NCBI GenBank assembly: GCA_951812925.1
Contig: OX638368.1
Span: forward strand, 77,544,909 to 77,608,908
DNA from: Calliopum simillimum
Lineage: Eukaryota > Arthropoda > Insecta > Diptera > Lauxaniidae
Reading direction: 5' to 3'
DNA: 64,000 nt
Shown here: positions 63,867 to 64,000 of the stretch, piece after piece
Numbering within the stretch: the first letter of the stretch is position 1
How the letters are laid out: the number at the start of each line of letters is the position of its first letter
Program-made: the position numbers and the translations under genes
The notes under the pieces: generated by a model
Databases searched by the model: none
What the model was told of the DNA's origin: nothing
The model's input: the letters and a program-made list of their open reading frames with translations, nothing else

Positions 63867-64000
63867 ATGGCGCATAGAAGTAACGTTTGGAATATTTTTA
63901 CCAAACCCAAAGGAAGCCCAAATAATTTGGCTATTTGTGCTCTTCCTGCAAACTGTTAACAATAAGTTTTGGAACTTGCAATAACCAGGACTGTTTCGGA
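63867..64000 (+). CDS. Start of a BED-type zinc finger protein or hAT transposase, truncated by the window
   Basis: ATG at 63867 begins MAHRSNVWNIFTKPKGSPNN, then AICAL. After a likely small frame change near 63943 the sequence reads CKLLTISFGTCNNQDC. The pattern VW..FTK, then C-x2-C about 16-20 residues later fits a BED finger, found in ZBED host genes and hAT transposases. The closing His pair would be beyond the window. A short in-frame stop (TAA at about 63958) means it is either damaged or misread. Confidence 0.4.

Overview
The window is about 64 kb of AT-rich insect DNA, almost certainly from a higher (schizophoran) fly. The host-gene pieces read like Drosophila-type Cyclin K, Cyclin B3, Xbp1, RpL40 and RRP12, and the mobile elements are the usual dipteran mix: APE-type LINEs, copia, Ty3/gypsy, hAT, pogo and foldback elements. 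Nothing bacterial or viral in layout is visible, and I found no tRNA, rRNA or CRISPR. The best gene is Cyclin B3 (38985-40573, minus), and even this carries a one-base frameshift. The rest is nested transposons and broken gene pieces.

1-28 kb: two copies of one inverted-repeat element (135-7996 and 21580-26707), ends CCCGACTAG, each flanked by a 2-bp duplication. Each copy carries part of a Cyclin K gene with its intron, joined to exon-like DNA from an unidentified source. Copy 1 is badly decayed; the first two exons of copy 2 are still open. Between the copies lies a stack of insertions: a foldback element (9675-18784) holds a pogo-like element (10276-18051), which holds a LINE (about 10831-17125), which holds a hAT-type MITE (14383-14825) and a further unidentified block. 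A second LINE lies at about 18790-20940.

28-38 kb: an inverted-repeat pair (28565/37915), a foldback, a 3-kb hAT-like element with a perfect 8-bp duplication (29279-32260) containing another inverted-repeat element, a fairly complete LINE (about 32400-36545) and a cluster of tandemly duplicated MITEs (36730-37590).

38-64 kb: Cyclin B3, a small unidentified membrane-type ORF, then an RRP12 exon cut by a LINE. That LINE is itself cut by an 18.8-kb element (42447-61217) with 22-bp inverted ends and a perfect 8-bp duplication. Inside it are an RpL40 pseudogene within its own small inverted-repeat element, a related element, a copia with seemingly identical LTRs, a gypsy element, an intron-containing Xbp1 pseudogene that still shows Ire1-type splice motifs, and an RTE-like LINE end. 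The right edge holds simple repeats and the start of a BED-finger gene or transposase.

The most interesting theme is the capture of spliced host-gene DNA by non-autonomous inverted-repeat elements. The density of host-gene fragments would suit heterochromatin, a Y or a B chromosome, but that is inference only.
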